A DNA stretch of 5,415 nt from UBA287 sp034190325. GTDB lineage: Archaea; Thermoplasmatota; UBA186; UBA287. The position numbers and the translations under genes are program-made. The notes under the pieces are model-generated. The model made no database searches and was not told the DNA's origin. It was given only the letters and a program-made list of their open reading frames with translations. Shown here in pieces: positions 4,612 through 5,415 of the stretch (positions are counted from its first letter, which is position 1; the number at the start of each line of letters is the position of its first letter). The stretch lies in the NCBI GenBank assembly GCA_034190325.1, contig JAXHST010000092.1, forward strand, positions 1 through 5,415, given 5' to 3'.

Positions 4612-4775
4612 ATGAGCCTATAAATGAGCCTATAAATGAGCCTATAAATGAGCCTATAAATGAGCCTATAAATGAGCCTATAAGAAAAAGGCGATTATCA
4701 GAATTATTGCACATCTACAATAATGGTTCTCTCGTACTTGTGCAAAAACACATCTCGCATCTTAATAAAATGTAA
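4530..4775 (+). pseudogene. Start-less open frame with a (NEPI)6 repeat
   Basis: In the third forward frame, 4530-4775 is open for 81 codons with no start codon. It reads RSFGGLKTVFEGRGRVFGRV, six NEPI units, then RKRRLSELLHIYNNGSLVLV and a short end. The 12-bp repeat is in frame here and on the minus strand (as IGSF), so neither frame is broken by copy-number change. Acidic/proline tetrapeptide repeats of this sort do occur as linkers in archaeal regulators, but this is a resemblance only. Part of it overlaps the opposite-strand transposase remnant, so both cannot be original coding over 4704-4775. Confidence 0.25.
4612..4683. repeat. Six perfect copies of a 12-bp tandem repeat (ATGAGCCTATAA)
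   Basis: The unit ATGAGCCTATAA occurs six times without a mismatch, and TAA (4609-4611) precedes the first. Each unit reads as the complete mini-frame Met-Ser-Leu-stop in one forward frame and as NEPI in another. Each junction contains TATAAATG, which looks like an archaeal TATA box. Perfect identity indicates recent expansion or active slippage. Confidence 0.95.
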
Positions 4776-4892
4776 TCTTTTCAAAACTTTTACACCCTCC
4801 TCCAACTATTTTATCTGTTTAGTGATCTCTTCAATGGTAGTATGTCGCTCTATGTGGATCTGTTCCGGTCTAGGCATAAAGAAGTAATTCAT
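4704..4892 (-). pseudogene. Broken transposase N-terminus (helix-turn-helix, IS630-like)
   Basis: On the minus strand ATG 4892 reads MNYFFMPRPEQIHIERHTTI then EEITKQIK and meets an in-frame TAG at 4808-4806. Reading on in the same frame gives LEEGVKVLKRLHFIKMR and a short tail to TAA 4706-4704. The pattern 'T-EEI---I---EE--KVLKRL-FIKMR' is the start of the helix-turn-helix region found in IS630-type transposases, where a gene of about 300 codons would follow. Here the frame departs after KMR and the rest is gone. The TAG probably arose from CAG by one base change. The family call rests on pattern alone. Confidence 0.45.
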
Positions 4893-5018
4893 ATATTGTA
4901 AGTGTTTGGTTTTTAACTATAAGCAGAACGGCAGTGAAATATCTCATGTGCCAGTAGACCCGCCTCCTTTTCAGATTTGTGATGATGTTACCAGGGCAAT
5001 ATCCCCCAGGTTTGCCCC
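4893..5018. other. Stretch without a supported gene
   Basis: Short frames exist on both strands. On the minus strand ATG 5020 (overlapping the 5019 stop) opens MRGKPGGYCPGNIITNLKRR and more, and an AGGAGG lies at about 4968-4963. None has a convincing start or protein pattern, so I annotate none as a gene. Confidence 0.3.
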
Positions 5019-5414
5019 TCATGTAATCGCTGGAGATCCAACTAACCTGAAGATGGGTATTGCTCCTGCGATGGATGGATGGAATTTAAATATCTTTTCC
5101 ATTTCTCTACAGTAACCTATGTCATCTGAGACTAGGTAGCTCTCTATTTTTGTTCCTGCGCCTGTGGATGATGTAACTGTGTAATTGCCAATGAAAAAAA
5201 CCATCTGCTGTGCAGGATGCACTTCAGAAAATGCTAACGGTGCAGTGCGATGCAGATGCACGCTTGTCACTCCTTTAGAAAATAGTGGATAGTGAAAGAT
5301 CAAATGATATTTTGAAGGAAAATTCTTCTTCTGACATCTGTGGATATTAGAAGTCCAAGCGTAGTGAGGATTTGGGCGGAAGCCGAAGGCTGTAGCCGTA
5401 TGTCCGCTGTTAGG
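5019..5414 (-). pseudogene. Uncharacterised open frame, enters from the right edge
   Basis: The minus strand is open in one frame from 5414 down to TGA 5021-5019, about 131 codons. The first in-window ATG is internal (Met in 'QQMVFF', about 5201). A TTG at 5303 is the only start near the middle. The central part reads as plausible protein: VTSVHLHRTAPLAFSEVHP, FFIGNYTVTSSTGAGTKIES, then YLVSDDIGYCREMEKIFKF and GAIPIFRLVGSPAIT. The upstream part crosses a palindrome-rich block at 5350-5415 that looks non-coding. I do not recognise it. It may be a decayed 3' gene end or chance. A weaker forward frame (4906-5112) covers the same bases. Confidence 0.28.
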
Positions 5415-5415
5415 C
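5351..5415. repeat. Palindrome-rich right edge, attC-like half
   Basis: Nested pairings are visible. AAGTCC (5351-5356) can pair with GGATTT (5368-5373, one G-U). GCGGA (5376-5380) pairs with TCCGC (5403-5407). Inside that, AGCC (5381-5384) pairs with GGCT (5388-5391) around GAA. The edge ends TGTCCGCTGTTAGGC, and GTTAGGC fits the GTTRRRY core of integron attC sites. The matching RYYYAAC box is not seen at the expected place inside the window, so a full site is not shown. Confidence 0.4.

Noticed and set aside
4612..4683. CRISPR array
   Set aside because: The units are 12 bp and directly adjacent with no spacers.
4439..4714. Reverse frame with IGSF repeats as a real gene
   Set aside because: The repeat is open in several frames by its 12-base length, and the flanks (proline- and serine-rich) show no protein pattern. 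The NEPI frame on the other strand is no worse.
4806..4808. TAG in the transposase remnant read as pyrrolysine
   Set aside because: The gene is truncated shortly after, there is no sign of a pyrrolysine insertion system here, and one base change from CAG explains it.
5231..5415. Complete attC site using TGCTAAC at about 5233
   Set aside because: TGCTAAC does not fit RYYYAAC (it starts with T), and the distance and missing L'' pairing do not match a proper site.

Overview
The window looks archaeal. Three features support this: TATA boxes of the TTTATATA type sit close to gene starts, several genes have no Shine-Dalgarno site and fit leaderless or short-leader transcripts, and one downstream gene has a strong GGGGTGA ribosome-binding site. 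The TatD-family tail at the left edge also reads as an archaeal version. A euryarchaeal lineage (methanogen or anaerobic methane-oxidiser relative) is my guess from overall feel only; no gene here fixes the taxon.

Layout. 3-173: the end of a TatD-family metal-dependent hydrolase. 174-608: no convincing gene, but a palindrome at the TatD stop, a possible gene remnant, and a block of four tandem hairpins built as two copies of an about 47-bp unit (308-408). 609-932 (+): a small multi-pass membrane protein. It converges with a two-gene minus-strand operon and the stop codons touch. In that operon a secreted GOLD/PPC-like beta-sandwich protein (1649-1233) precedes a small cytosolic protein (1220-933). 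1650-1926: back-to-back promoters, a hairpin, and a gene remnant whose stop lies inside the next promoter. 1927-2646 (+): a secreted protein with an Ig-like domain and a C-terminal beta-sandwich. 2656-2816: the 3' stub of an IS200/IS605-type element, starting ten bases after that gene's stop. 2843-2931: two long inverted repeats. 2922/2958-3677 (+): an unrecognised protein that looks like the second half of a TIM barrel and is probably 5'-truncated. 3735-4427 (+): a membrane-anchored transglutaminase-like (papain-fold) protein. 4428-5415: mostly decayed or non-coding. It holds a small ORF, six perfect copies of a 12-bp repeat, a broken transposase N-terminus, an uncharacterised minus-strand open frame and a palindrome-rich right end.

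How the parts may work together. The intact genes are mostly envelope genes: two secreted beta-sandwich proteins, one membrane protein, and one membrane-anchored probable cysteine peptidase or transglutaminase. The secreted Ig-like gene and the transglutaminase-like gene share an identical 15-base promoter sequence, GTTAATTATTTATAT, which suggests co-expression. A surface-protein and processing-enzyme pair is a reasonable hypothesis but is inference. The rest of the window carries marks of repeated insertion, deletion and inversion: IS stubs, foldback repeats and headless open frames. It is best read as an unstable accessory locus. I see no complete defence, CRISPR or RNA-gene system.
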